A stretch of 64,000 nt of DNA from Piromyces finnis (lineage: Eukaryota; Neocallimastigomycota; Neocallimastigomycetes; Neocallimastigales; Neocallimastigaceae). Location of the stretch: NCBI GenBank assembly GCA_002104945.1, contig MCFH01000014.1, positions 603,001 to 667,000 on the forward strand, given 5' to 3'. The translations under genes and the position numbers were made by a program. Shown here one piece after another: positions 24,095 through 38,300 of this stretch; within the stretch, counting starts at the first letter, position 1, and each line of letters begins with the position of its first letter. Below the pieces are notes generated by a model. The model was not told where the DNA came from, did not search any database, and saw nothing but the letters and a program-made list of their open reading frames with translations.

Positions 24095-24848
24095 TTTTTT
24101 TTAATTAATGGTTATTATATAGAAATATATTCTGGGATAAATATATTAAATATTTCTGAAATATATATATATATATATATATAAAGGAACTCTTGTTGAA
24201 AAGTAACAATATTATTATTTTCAATATTATTTTTTTTAAAGAATTTTAATAATTTGAAATTTAAATTTCTAAATTTTTAAAAAAGAAAAAAAAGAAAAAA
24301 AAACCTTTAAAAAAATTTAATTAATAAAAATATAGAAAAAAAAATTTTTTTTAAATTTTATTTTTCAAGACTACTTTTTAAGAGAAAAAGTTTTTTTTTT
24401 TTTTTTTTTTTTTTTTATTATTAATAGTATTATGAATTAGTTTTTTATTTAAATGTAATGTTTTGTAAAATGAAAAAAATAGTAATAATAAAAAGATAGT
24501 ATATATATATATATATATTTTAAGAAAAAAGGCATTGATTTAAAAGTTAACCATTTTTGAATATTATATATATATAAATACATTTTTTTTTTTTATTAAT
24601 TCAAATTATGATAATTTTCTTTTATTATTAATGTTTTATAACAGCATAATAACGAAAAAAGTAATATTTATTTATTATCTCTTTTTTTAGAAATAGTTTT
24701 TTTTGGATTAGATTTTTATTATTTTCTATTCTCTATTATTATTATTTTTTATTTCTGAAATGAAATGCCATTCCCCTTTTTTCTACCTTTCTCTTTTAAT
24801 TTTTCGCTTCATAGAGATGATTTGTTTTTTTTTTTTTTGTTATAATTA
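24095..24848. other. AT-rich spacer between two minus-strand genes
   Basis: The 5' region of SAE1 and 3' region of the coiled-coil gene. It contains TA-dinucleotide runs (24165-24182, 24500-24519) and poly-T tracts (24391-24416). No ORF is seen. Confidence 0.6.
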
Positions 24849-25641
24849 TTATTTTTGGCATTTTGAACAATTGCAACGATGCTTCATCTCATTGATTTCC
24901 TAATAAATATAAATATGAGTATAAATTATAAATTGTTTTATAATTAGAAAGAATAACAAAAAATTTTTATAACAAAAAGTTTTTATAATTTCATATTTAA
25001 AAGTTGGTATTTGAATTGAGATATTGAGATGCCCATTACCTTTTCAATATAATTTGATAATTTCAATTGATTTTCTTTAATCTTGTCAGAAATTCTATTA
25101 ATTATTAATTAAAAATAATTATTTATAGAAAAAAAAAGGTTATGATTATATTGGAACAAACAAAATTTTTTTTATTAATATTTCTACCTTTTATGCATCT
25201 TTTTTTCCAATTTTTCTTGTAGAATTTCTTCTTCTTCATATTGCTTTTTTAATTTCTCGGATTCAATAAAAGCGTCAAACTATCCATTTATGAAAATGTT
25301 AAAAAATATATGTTATAATATAGAAATATAGGAATTTATTAGATGCTTAACTACTACTACTACTACTACTACTAGTAATAATAATAATAATATTTTTTAA
25401 AATTTCGTTTTTATTTTATTTTTTTGCTTACTTGTGATTGATTTAAGATGATATTGGTGGTAGGATGAGTTTGATCTTGAAGAAAGTATCGATATTTTGG
25501 TTTAGTAGTATACCTTTCAACTTTATATTCCCGAGAGCTAAATGCTCTATTACAAGAAGATTCAATCAAACGGTATTGTTTAAGATTAATATAATTTTTT
25601 TTATTTACCATGTCTATTTCTTTCTTATTACTACTCAACAT
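24849..25641 (-). CDS. Coiled-coil protein of unknown function (135 aa, four exons)
   Basis: Exons are 25641-25432, 25279-25188, 25094-25040 and 24899-24849, with phases consistent. The first part is basic and polar (NYINLKQYRLIESSC, YRYFLQDQTHPTT). Residues of about 70-120 form a charged helix with heptad-like spacing (KLKKQYEEEEILQEKLEKK). The end, HRCNCSKCQK, has three Cys in a CxCxxC pattern. I do not recognise it. The frame is also open upstream of ATG 25641 as far as an ATATAG acceptor near 25665. A first exon beginning ATG GCT TTT AAA at 26623, in good start context, would join in frame if one A were missing from the A-run at 26571-26587. The true N-terminus may therefore be longer. 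Confidence 0.65.
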
Positions 25642-28004
25642 TAATAATGAAGAATCTATCTATATAAAAAAAATGGAATTATGATTGAAAACAAAAGCAA
25701 TTTCCTTTATAAAGATAATAATATACAACAATATACTTTAAATATATATCTTTGTTTTATTATTCATCCTTCGGGAAAAAAAAGTTTATTGATTTATTAG
25801 TAAACTTTTATATATAATAAAGTTTTTTGATGATAAATAAACCAATGACTTTATGACTTTAATTTTTTTTATAAAGATATATTTAAAATAGTGTTTAATA
25901 TTTCATATTTTATCTACTAATACTATTATTTCTATTTTATGAATGGGGATAGAATGATAGAATGTTTATATAACATTATAAATATAATCCTATATATAAT
26001 ATATATAATATATATAATATATAGAAATTATCTTTTGAAGATACTTAAGATACACATTATAATCATTAAAATATTATTAAGAAAATTCATAGACTATTTT
26101 TTTTTCTTGATTTTGGTATTATTATTATTATTTTCAGTATCTTTTTTATTTATTAAAATTTAAAAGTAGTTTACATTAAATACACTCATAAAGGATTACA
26201 TTTAATTATAATTTGATATTAAAAAAAAAAAAAGTTTTTTATATATTATTATATATACGATTATTTTATATATTTTATTTTTTAATCATTACAATCTTCC
26301 AACGATTCAAAAAACTTTAAAACTTTTTTTTTAAACATATTTAATATCATATACATATTTTAATTTATATAAAAAGTTTTATGTTGTATAAAAGAGATAG
26401 TACATTTCATTTTTTATTTTTTAATGCAATACATTTTTTCTTTTTCTTTTTTTAAAGTTTATATTATATCATTTATTAAAAAAAAAAACAACTTTGTTTT
26501 CATGTTTATTTCAATATTAAAATAAAAAAAAATTTCCCACATTATAAAAGGTTACCTGACTAATTAATTTTTTCTTTTTTTTTTTTTCTTCTTCTTTTAA
26601 AAAGCGGAGTTTTAAAAGCCATGGTAATATATATTAGAATAAAAAAAAAGGATGATGAATGGTAAAATAATTTAAATATATATATATAAATATATTAAAT
26701 ATAAAGAAATTGTATAATTGTAATAATGACAATAAAAAAAAAAGATGTTCCAATATAAAAGTTTGTTATTAATAACTACTCATTTTTAATTTTAATATTG
26801 GAATATTGATGAAAAGAAAATGTGGAAACAAATTTTATGTATAAAAAAAATTAATTTTTTTTTAAAAAGGAAAAAATAATAAAAAATAAAACTGTAAAAG
26901 TGAAATAAACTATAATGGGTTTTTTTATATATATATATATATTTTTAAAAATAAAACAATATCAATATTATTGGTAATTTAATTATAATATTGATGTGTT
27001 TTCTTTTCTTTATAAATTAAATGGTGAGATGTATGTGTCTAGTCTAGTAAATTTTTATTTTATTATTGAAATAATAAATATCCATTCATTAGAAATTTCC
27101 ACCTATTTTTTTTAGGATCAATCATTCTATATTCAATAATTATAATATTGAGCGTCCTATTTGAAGTATTTAATCCTCGCTGATTCTCATATTTTATAGA
27201 AAAAAAAAAGTTTAGAATCATCTTTATTTTTAAAATATAAATGCTTTTTTTGTGATGAATCAATAGATAATTTTTTTTTTTTAAAAAATAATCTAATAAA
27301 AATAAAATATAAGAATTAGAATTAAAGCAACACTTTTTTTTTTATAATATTATTAAAAAAATCAGTAAATTACTCTTAATTGAGAATAAACAATTTTTTT
27401 TTTTTTCAAATTAAAATATAAGAAAATTTTGATAAGAAAAATCTTATTTTATATAAGAATAATAAAAAAATAATAAAAAAAATTAAATGCAAAGAAAAGC
27501 AATTTTTATAATTAAATTTTTTTTTTTTTTTTTTTTTTCCTTTCCTATAATTCCCATTTTTTTTTTTTAATTTAAATAATAAAAGTATGGATAACCACTG
27601 AAAATTATAATACAAAATAAACCATGATTTTATTTTAAAATAGAGAAAAACGTAAATAAAAATAACATTTTAGTTGTTACCCTATAGAATTTTAAAATAT
27701 TCTCAATAAATATATATTAATTTAAGAATACAAAACATCTTACCCTTCATAAACATATCATTTTAAATTCAATACTTTCTACTTTTATTATATATAATTC
27801 ATAATAAATATTGTTATCCCACATATACTACATAATACCGAATTTCAAATTATTTTTTTATTCAATAATAATTGTACAAATCATTTGTATCATAAACAAT
27901 TTTTATAGTTTTCTTTTTTCTTTCTTTCTTTTTTTTTTTTTTTGGATAAAAAAAAAACCAATATATTTATACAAACATACAAACTATTTAAAGTTAAAAT
28001 AAAA
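25642..28004. other. Long AT-rich spacer with a possible exon relic
   Basis: This lies between the divergent coiled-coil gene and the membrane-protein gene. It may hold an upstream exon of the coiled-coil gene (26623-26560). A minus-strand coding-like patch at 27063-27200 is listed separately. The rest is poly-A/T and TA repeats. Confidence 0.45.
27063..27200 (-). other. Coding-like fragment of unknown origin
   Basis: On the minus strand the frame reads YENQRGLNTSNRTLN, then IIIIEYRMIDPKKNRW, then KFLMNGYLLFQ and a stop. Base composition here is closer to exons than to spacers. No upstream exon with a matching phase was found, and the 5' side runs into a poly-T/A tract. It could be a last exon, a gene relic, or chance. 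Confidence 0.25.
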
Positions 28005-30565
28005 ATGAAAATAAATAATAGCCTATCTTGCATTTTACTTTATACCCTATTTCTATTATCAAACTTATCCCCAACCCATTCAAAAATTATGGAAGGAAGT
28101 GAAAAGGTTGATAAAGATGATCCTATTTTCCCTAATGTTGTAGATAAAAGTAATCTAATAATATATCAGGTATCACAATCCATTTCAACTCTGATTCATT
28201 CATTTAATGATAAAATTCGTATTCTTCAAAAATGGTATCATTTAATTCGTCATAATGTCGACCCATCGAAAGAGTATGAAAATTTATTTGAAAATATTCA
28301 ATTTTATGAAAAGGAAAAGGTTGACAGGAATACTGACAATGATCCTACAGAGATTAAATTATATCCAAATACACATCAAAATCCTCTTATTCATGAACGT
28401 ACTTTTCAATCAGCTAACAGTGCTACTAATAAAATAAAATTAGGAGAAGAAAATAATGATGATGATAATGATGAATTAAATATTAATCGATTCCATTATT
28501 CCATGCCAAATCAAATAATTTCCAAAAGTAATAAAATAGATATGGAGAATGAACAAAATGCTAATGGAAGACTATTTAAAAGAAACAATGGCTGTGGAGA
28601 TCGTAATATATACTATTATCATTAATATAATTAATAATACATTATATATATATATGTTCTTTTATTCTTTTATTTTTTTTTACTATCTAGTATTGAACAC
28701 ATTAATCTTTAATTATTTTTTCTATGATCATTTTATTTTTATTTACATTTATTTACTCATTTATATATATATATATATATTTTTTTTTTCCTTAAAATTT
28801 ATATTAATCATTTTTTATGTTTAAAAAGCGCAAAATTATTTTTGTGAATCACAATGTAATTATTACAAGGGTGCTCCTATGATTATAAGAGAATCCTATG
28901 CTCCTATGTATAATTGTAGTGGAAGATTTTTAACAAATGTAGATGATAAGGAGAAACTTCCATTATTAGAATGTGATACCTGTTCACCAAAAAATACTAC
29001 TTGTTTAAATTGGTGTTGTCAATTAATGGATACTACTGTAAACATTGATATTCCTGAATTTCTCAATGTAGAAAAAAAAATTAATGGAACAATGACTAAT
29101 ACCACAGTAGAAAATCCAGATTTAGTATGTAATTTTTACTATTTAAGTTTTTTTTTTTTTAAAAAAATTTTTAAAAAATATCGTTATCGTTCTACTATAT
29201 AATATCATTAGTTTTAAACCTAATGATAATAAAGAGGATAAAGAGGATGATAAAGATAAATGATAACAATGATATATATAGGAATATAACATAATTTATT
29301 TGTAAATATATTTATTTATTATTTTCCACCTAATTTATTTATTTTTTTTATAATAGAATAAAGTATGTTATTGTCCATTAGATCGATATGGCCCTAATTG
29401 TCAAAACTTTTATGAAACTCGATGTAATTTAACATTACTTTCTCATCCTACCGATGAATGTTTCGATTCTGATGGTGAAAGAGTAAAAGGTTTAAAATAC
29501 CTTGACAAAACATATAATTGCCCCTTATACAATTATACTGATATTATTACCCTCAGGTATAATTTAACTTGTGAACAAGTTCCTTCTGCTGGATTTAGTT
29601 TATCCTTGGCCACAAACAATTATACCTTTTTCGCTGCTAATAAATATATTATGAATAAATTACCTGTATGGAATCACTTGATCCAATATTTAAAAAAATT
29701 TAATACAATTATTTATACAATAATTATTAATTTTTATTGAATTCAATATTAATACTTATCTGCTGATTTATCCATCTATTTTTTTTTTTTTTAGCTTTAT
29801 AAGTCGTCTAAAGATGCTTCACCTTTACAATTAAATACTCGTATTTGGAATTTCAATCATTTGGGTTCCAGTATAGATTTGGTTCAGGAACTTAATGATG
29901 AACATCTTGTAGGAAATAAAACTATTGAAGTTGTAATTGATTTAGGAAAATATTATTTACCAACAGAAAAATTGAAGTCTGTATTTAATGGAGGAAGAGT
30001 AATTGTAGAAACAGGTGAGAAAAACAAATGATATATAATTTATAGTATATATAATATTATTATAAATATATATTTAAATTAAAACATTATAAATAATATT
30101 ATATAGTATTTATAAAATAATCTTATAAATTTATAGAATAATTATAATTATTAATAGATTATCAAAAAAAAAAAAAAAAAAGGATTTATCCTTTTTCTAT
30201 TATAAAATTAACCCTAATTTATTTATTCATTTATTAATAATATATTTTTAATTTTTTTTTTAAAAACTACATATATCTCTCCAAAATTTATTTTATATAA
30301 ATAAATAAATAAAAAAAAAGGATTTGGAATTAATGTTAAACTTATGGGATCAGGTGTACCAAAACCAATATTATCTTTTTTGAATTTAGAAAATTATTTT
30401 AAAAATGAAGACTTTTTCGAGAAAGAAGTTATTTTCAAAACCATTAAACAAATATTATCCGTTGTTATCCCAATCGTTTCTGGATGTGTCATACTATTTG
30501 TTATTTTTGTTGTTATCACCTATATTTTATATAGAAAAACTAGACCAATGAAAGTATCATGCTAA
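28005..30565 (+). CDS. Type I membrane protein with Cys-rich, EGF-like ectodomain (555 aa, five exons)
   Basis: Exons are 28005-28602, 28829-29124, 29357-29665, 29795-30014 and 30321-30565, with phases consistent. I chose ATG 28005, not the in-frame 27942, because it starts directly at a signal peptide (MKINNSLSCILLYTLFLL). The first 200 residues are polar and acidic. Then come Cys-rich blocks, FCESQCNYYKG, LLECDTCSPKN and LNWCCQL, and the EGF-like signature CYCPLDRYGPNCQNFYETRC near residues 300-320. Many NxS/T sequons are present. A single membrane helix (about 519-543) is followed by a short basic tail ending RKTRPMKVSC. Function is unknown; a cell-surface or endomembrane adhesion or receptor role is only inferred. 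Confidence 0.8.
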
Positions 30566-30624
30566 AATAAATAATTAAGAAAGAAAATGGTATATATTTA
30601 TTTTTTTTTTCGACATTTAAAAGA

Positions 30625-30663
<39 letters not shown>

Positions 30664-31449
30664 TAAAATAAATGGTATACAAGTGATTGAATTATTATTG
30701 CATTCCCTTACATACAACATAAAATCACACCTTTTATATCATTAAAAAATTAAAATGAAAAATACATAAACTATATACTATATATATAGTTTACTATTCA
30801 TTTATATATAGATAGACAATTTTTTTTTTTTGAATTAATATTTCTATTATTCATATAAATATAGTTTAAATATATATTTCTTATAATTTAAAAAATAAAA
30901 AAAAAAAAAAAGTTTTGATACAAAATAAAAGATTATCCATTTATTTATTATCAATTAAAGAAATTTTGAAATGGTAATATAAACTATTTATTATAAGAAA
31001 AAAAAAGTTTTCCATTCATTCTTTCTATATCATTACAATTTCCTATTTATAAAACAGTTTTTTTTATTAGAATTATATTTAATTATAATATTTATAATAT
31101 GAATAAATAATAATGATAATAATATTTTTTTTTTTCATTCCATCTTTCCTCATAATTTTTATAGTTTTCTTTTTTTATTCACTTCCCACTTTCTCATATT
31201 ACTACCATTCACCTACTCTTTTTTTGCTTTATTTCTTTATTTTATTTCCATACAAAATAAAAAATTTCTATTTTTATTCATTGTTCAAAAAAGGAAAAAT
31301 TAATTTTGTTTTTATTTTCTTTTTTTGGTAAAAAATTTTTACCAAGATTTCAAGCTAAATTTTATTTAGAAAGAAAAAAAAAAAGCTTTTGCATAGTTTT
31401 AAAACCCATCATTCTTTACTATTTTATTTTAAATTTTAATCCTTTCAAC

Positions 31450-32187
31450 ATACTACATACTACTACTATTACTACTGCTACTACTACTAATACTAATACT
31501 AATACTAATACTAATACTATTACTAATACTAATACTAATACTAATACTAATACTAATACTAATACTAATACTAATACTAATACTAATACTAATACTAATA
31601 CTAATACTAATACTAATACTACTACTAATACTAATACTAATACTAATACTACTACTACTACTAATACTAATACTAATACTAATACTAATACTAATACTAA
31701 TACTAATACTAATACTAATACTAATACTAATACTAATACTAATACTAATACTAATACTAATACTAATACTAATACTAATACTAATACTAATACTAATACT
31801 AATACTACTACTAATACTAATACTACTACTAATACTAATACTAATACTAATACTACTACTACTACTAATACTAATACTAATACTAATACTAATACTAATA
31901 CTAATACTAATACTAATACTAATACTAATACTAATACTAATACTAATACTAATACTAATACTAATACTAATACTAATACTAATACTAATACTAATACTAA
32001 TACTAATACTAATACTAATACTAATACTAATACTAATACTAATACTAATACTAATACTAATACTAATACTACTACTAATACTAATACTAATACTAATACT
32101 AATACTACTACTAATACTACTAATACTAATACTAATACTAATACTACTAATACTACATACTACATACTACATACTGCATACTACTAA
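31450..32187. repeat. (AATACT)n hexanucleotide microsatellite, about 700 bp
   Basis: Alternating AAT and ACT triplets, interrupted by short (ACT)n patches, run almost without error for about 650 bp. The ends are degenerate (CTACATACTACATACTGC). It would read as poly-Asn-Thr in one frame, but there is no coding context, splice-phase support or plausible start, so I treat it as an intergenic satellite. Confidence 0.9.
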
Positions 32188-33535
32188 ATTTGTTAATGCT
32201 AATATTCAATAACACATATAATAATAATAATAATACTATTTTTTCTTTTGTATGTAAATATTATAATAATTTGAATTATTTATTAACATCCTTTTTTTTA
32301 ATTTTTAGGGATTAATAATAATAGTGAAAAGTCTCCTTTAAAAATAATTCAAATGACAATTGAATAATAATAAATCAATTTAAAATATTTATTATAGAAT
32401 TAAAATATTCACACAAGTCATTCTTTAATTATTCATTTTATTGAAACATCATTTCTATTTTATTACTCTTATATTGTACTTTTTTTTCCATTATTAAAAG
32501 GAAAAAACTATTAGCTAATGATCTTAACACCAACTTTAATTATAAAAAATAGCTAATAAGATTAGCAATTTTATATTAAAGTGACCATGACATTTACATG
32601 GTGATTATACCGTTTTCATATCATTCTTTTTTTATACTTTTGTAAATTCTTTTTTTACAATTATAAAATGTTACTTTTTTTTTAATAATTCTTATTTTCA
32701 AATAGTTTAACTGCGATTATTACATTCTTGAAGCTTTCATTACTCTTTTTTTCTTTTTATTCTTGCTGGTGGTGATGATGGGTGGTAAAACCTTGCAAGA
32801 CTCTTTCTTTGCAAACCAAAAAAAGCATTTTTTTTTCTGAAAAGTTAACATTTTATTATATTCCAATTAAGGAAATTTTAATATATAAAAAAGTTTATTT
32901 TTATTTATTTTAAATTAAAATTTAATATTCTTTAAACTTTAAAATTATTAAAGTTTTATTTTACATTACACAAAGAAAATATATTCTATTGGTTCAAATT
33001 ACTTAATATATTCCATTACACTCATAATAAATGGTGTTTTATGTAGGGATCGTTTAAATACCAATTTTGTTAAAATTTAAAATTTCTAATATTAAATTTC
33101 TAAATTGGTTAATATATGAAATGAATATATTGTTAATATATAACCAATAGATTAATATATAAAATTGGTAAATAATTTAAAACAATATCCTATATTCCAT
33201 ATATTCATTATATATAATGTTATATGCGGTATTTTCTGTATAATTAATTAATATATTTAACAATATATAATAATATATTATGAATATATTAGTAATATAT
33301 TATTAAATTTGTGACATTTACTTTTATAAAAATTTCAAATTTTAAAATATTTTTCAATTCTGAGACAAATAGAATAATATATATAATAAATATATAAACA
33401 ATACATAAACAATTAAACAATATATATAATACATATATTAGAATAAAATTCATATTGTATTATAATTGTGATCAATTTATTAATAATTTTTCTTATCATG
33501 AAATATTCATTAAAAATTGTTTTTTCATATAGAAA

Positions 33536-33655
33536 GCAGGCCAAAGAAAAATTTAGGCAGTTTCTGATCAATTTCTGGCCATTTTTGGTTATTCTTGGTG
33601 GTTTCTGTTGCTGATGTTGCTGTGCTGGTGTTGCTGTGCTGGTGTTGGTGATGGT
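33536..33655. other. GC-richer patch with a short tandem repeat
   Basis: The patch contains two to three copies of a 15-bp unit, TTGCTGTGCTGGTG with variants, next to unrelated sequence of unusually high G+C (GGCCA, GGTGGTTTC). It lies in an otherwise AT-only spacer and lacks a supportable reading frame beyond about 60 residues on the minus strand. It could be an inserted fragment. Confidence 0.3.
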
Positions 33656-35337
33656 ATTAAAAAAAAAGAATTTAATAAATGAAAGCATGAATAAAGAGAA
33701 CCTTTTTTCTTTTAAAATAAAATGAAATAGGTTCAATTAAAATTTCAATTTGTATGATAGTGAGTATCATTTTTTTTTGGAATTGCTTCCATAATAACAA
33801 GTTTTTTTTTTTTTTTTTTTTTTTTTTTGATTTTCATCAATATAAGAAAAGAATGAATTATTATAAAGTATTTTTTATTTAATTGTCACAATGAACACCA
33901 AGTATATAAAGTTTTAAAAGAGTGAATCATCAATAAAGTCATAGAATTATTGAATTCTTATAGAAAAAAAAATAATCTTTTATAGGTTTAGAGGGTGTTG
34001 AAACAGACCCATTCCTGATTAAATCTTAATCACAATTTTTTATATTCCTTTCATCCTTTTTTCAATTAAAAGAAAATTGTAAAGTTTTTATGCTTCATCA
34101 ATGCCTTTTAAACTCTAATAATTTTAATTCCATTTATTGAACCTTAATGGGGGTTTTTTTTTTTTTTTATCTTAATAAACTGGTCGTATAATTTTTTTTA
34201 TTGAAAAAATAAATTTAATGAATCATAAACTATAAAACCAGTTTTCATTTAATAATTAAAGTGCTTTAATATAAAAAAAGTCAAAATTCTTATTTTTTTA
34301 TTATAAAAACTAAAAATACCTTCATTTTCCTCTTTTCCTCTTTTCCTCTTTTTTTCCTTCTTTTACCTTTTTTTTTTGTTAAAAAAGTCTTTTAATTAAA
34401 ATTTCTTTTCCTTTTTTTTTTTTTTATTTTATTATTAAAAAAAGGATTTTCATTTATTTAATTTAAAATCTATATAATTTAATATATACACAATATATTA
34501 CAATATATTATATTTGTTTAAATTATTTTTTATTGTATTTAAAAAAAAAAACTTTTTTTTTTTTTGTTTTAATCTTGACAAATCTTATAATTATCTAATT
34601 ATAGAATCACCATTATTATTATAAAATCATTTTATAATAATAGTAAAACAAATACCATTTACATGTTAATAATCAAAAACTGATTATTATTACTATAGAA
34701 GAAAATTACTTTTTTTTTTTTTTAATATTGTTTTTTTTTTTTTTCCTTTAAAAATACGAAAATAAAAATAAAATAAAAAAAACAATATTTATAATTTAAA
34801 AAAAAAAAAAAAAAAACCACAGTCATACAATTATACGTATAAATATCAACATTAACATTTAAAAAAAAAAAAAAAAAACATAATTATTAATTTAAAACCA
34901 AATATGATTTAAAAAGATTTTTCAATTATAAACGAATTTGAAAAAATAAAGAAATCAGAAATACATTTCAAAATTCAATTCAATTTGATAACTATAACAG
35001 TAAATAAAATTAAAATTATACTTGTTTTGAATAATTAAACATTTTTATTTTGAATGTTAAAACTTTTTACAAAATATAAAATTATTTCATTTATATAGTA
35101 CATAAATCTATATACTTAATGATAATAATTAATATATACATAAATATCAATGAAATTGAATAAAACTCACCAATTTTTTATAATATTTATATGAATTAAT
35201 TTTTTTTTTTAAAAAAAGTATATAAAATATATATATATAAAATAAACTTTTTAAATGTAAAAAAGAAACTATTTAATTGATTAAGCTACACCTTTTTAAA
35301 ATTTGTTTTGAAAACAAAGAAAAAAAAATAATTCAAA

Positions 35338-38300
35338 ATGTTATCATTTTTAAAAAAGAAATATTTAAGTGGAATTGTGTTCACGAAACCAGAAGATGAA
35401 ACACAAGAAAATAATAATACTAATGAAGTAGATTCTTCAAATGAAACAAATTCTTTATTAAAAAATAATGAAAATAAAACCTCACCATCCAATTCACCAC
35501 AACATAAAACTACCCATTTAAAAACAGCATCAACAACTACTACTTCACCTGAAAAACCTCTAACAAAACCTGATGGAAAGGTAATTGTTGATTATCGGAG
35601 AAGTCGTATGAATAAGAATACTAATACTAATAATAATACAGCCACTTCTACCTCACCCATATCAACAGTATCAACTACCTCACATAAAAGTAATTCATCT
35701 AACACTCATACCACAATAAATACAACTACTAAATTAAATAAAAATGAACCTTCTCCAGTTAACAAAAAACCTTCTTCACCTTCAAAACCAGAATATAAGA
35801 GACCTTCATCCGTTATTACAGCAAAAAGAGTAAATTCTTCAGTACCAAAAACACATGAAAACCATACCACTACATCTACACTTAATAGAAACACTATCAA
35901 AAAACCATCCTATCCTTCTTCCACTTCTACATCTTCTGCTACCACTTATACACCTGTAAGTAAACCAGAAATGCCAAAAAAGCCATTAAAACGTGAATCT
36001 ATTTCAAATATAAAAGGTTTAAAAAGAACAAATTCTCAAAGTCAAATTCCTTCTAAACCTACACCTGTAAAAAAGAATAATAATTTAAATCGCTTATCCT
36101 CACCAAATCTTTCCCTTTCAAAAAAGAAAGAGACTAGTACAACATCAACAACAAATACTACTAGTGCTGGAACTACTGGTACACTTAAAAGACAAGGCAG
36201 TCTAGCTACTAAAAAGAGCACAACGTTGTCTACAAAGAAAAGCACTTCCGCTATCGCTATTAACAAAAAGAAGGAGGAAAAAATGGTACCATCCATTCCA
36301 AAAATTCCTTCTCCTCTTCAAACTCTTAATAATACCTCTCCTGTGAATAATTTATATGCTATTGTCAATAAATATAAAAAATTAAATGAAACTACGGCGG
36401 TGACAACTGCATTGGACAAAAAATTAAAAAAAAATACTGTAGATTTAAAAAATAGTAACACCGAATCAAAAACTGCAAAAATATATGAAATAAAACGTTC
36501 CAATACTTTAAGTACAACTTCTCCAGTCAAAGAGGGCACAAAAGCAAAAAATTGCAGTGATGAGAATAAACTTGAATCCAAGGTGTCAGAAAAATTCGAA
36601 AATATCAAGAAAACTATTAATTCTTATCCGGTTACTAAATCTTCTTCATTAACTAAAGCTATCAATGAAAATAAAAATATCCACCAAACAGCTGCTACTA
36701 CAAAGTCAAAAATAGAGGCACTTAATTCAAAAATTGCCAATTTAAATAGTGCTGCCGAGGCTAAGAGTAAAATGGCTAATGCTATTGAAAATAAAAATAA
36801 GAGAAATAGCGTTTCCAGTATTAAAAGTATCATTGAAAATAATAATAGAAGGACAAGTATTTCAAATTTAAAAAATGTTATTGATAGTAAAAATAAAAGA
36901 AATAGTATTGCTAGTGTAAAGAGTGATAAGAATACCATCGTAGATTCTGCTAAAAAATCAATTGAATCTACTCCAAATAAAAAAAGTGCTATTTCCATAT
37001 TAAGTTCTCTTGAAACCTCTGAAAAGAAAAATAATGTTGAAACGTTGAAAAACATTGTTGAAAATAAAAATAAAAAGAATACTATGGATTCATTGAAAAG
37101 TACTCTCTCTCAAACCACCATTCCAGCTTCAACCCAAGCTCAAGCTCCTCAAACCACCATTCCAGCTTCAACCCAAGCTCAAGCTCCTCAAACCACCATT
37201 TCAACTTCAACTCAAGCTCAAGCTCCTCAAACTACCATTTCAACTTCAACCCAAGCTCAAGCCACTCAAACCACCATTTCAACTTCAACCCAAGCTCAAG
37301 CCACTCAAACCACCATTTCAACTTCAACTCAAAAACAATTTAATACTCAAACTGCAGTTCAGAAACAAACTCAAGATCAACCAATCAAGATTATTTCAAA
37401 TAAGGAAAATAAAATATCTTCTTCTATCAATACCAAAACAAGCTTATTATTTGGTGGTGAAAACAATAACAAGAATAATGAAGATTTTTCCTCCTCCAAG
37501 AAAGATGAATCTTACTCAAAGGAAGAGAAAACTTTAACTGTAAATGAAACTGATTTAGCTACCGATGCGGATATAGATCATGAATCTCAATCCTCTTTTG
37601 ATAGTATTGAATCCATTCCATTACCAAACTTAAATGTAAAAGCAATGAATACTTTTTCCGATCAAGTTTCTGAAGCAACTTTAGCTAGCCAAGCCACAGA
37701 TGATATTGAAAGCCCAATATCTAGTAATTTCACCTCCCCAACTCTTAATAATAATTCTCGCAAGAATTCCTTAAATGCTATTTCATCAAATATTCCAAAT
37801 ATGTCTCCAGCTATTTCAAATATTGCAACTATGAATATGGCAAATTTTTCCCCAGGAAGTTTGAAAAAGAAGAGAAGTGGTTGGTGGGATAATATTAGAG
37901 ATAAGACAGAGGAAAAAGAATTGATAAAAGAAAGTATTCGTAATCTTCCTGTGGTCAACATTAAAGCACAAGATTATGAAGATCTTATTGAAGGTATGAA
38001 TGTCACCGGTAGATTTGATTTTACCCATCAAAAGAGTAATAGTGTTGATAATCTTCTCTTAAATAATTTACCTGAAAGTAAATATTCTCATTTAATTAAT
38101 ATCAATGATAAAGCAACCATTCCTACGACACCAATAGTCAGTAAAACTGAGATGAATCATGATAATGATGATATATATAAAAAATCCATGAATGAAATTG
38201 AAATGGTGATGACCAGAGCCAAATTATCTGATCAAAATGAAAGTATAATTAGTGCTTTGGATGTCGTTCTTAATTTCTGTAAAGAAAATGGTTTTACTAA

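Larger units (their letters stand above)
30566..35337. other. Long gene-free region with a hexanucleotide array
   Basis: This 4.8-kb stretch holds the (AATACT)n array (31450-32187), a possible 60-nt intron-like unit (32249-32308) with no credible flanking frame, many AATATATTA words (33000-33310, 34480-34520), and a GC-richer patch at 33536-33655. The end is the 5' region of the WD40 gene. Frames reported here are repeat-encoded. No gene is supported. Confidence 0.55.

Noticed and set aside
31306-32187. A 293-residue poly-Asn-Thr frame
   Set aside because: It is encoded by the (AATACT)n array, with no coding context or splice support on either side.
32249-32345. A spliced last exon after a GTATGT donor (about 32249) and an acceptor at 32308
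   Set aside because: The only coding-like downstream frame needs a phase that puts TAA codons immediately upstream of the donor.
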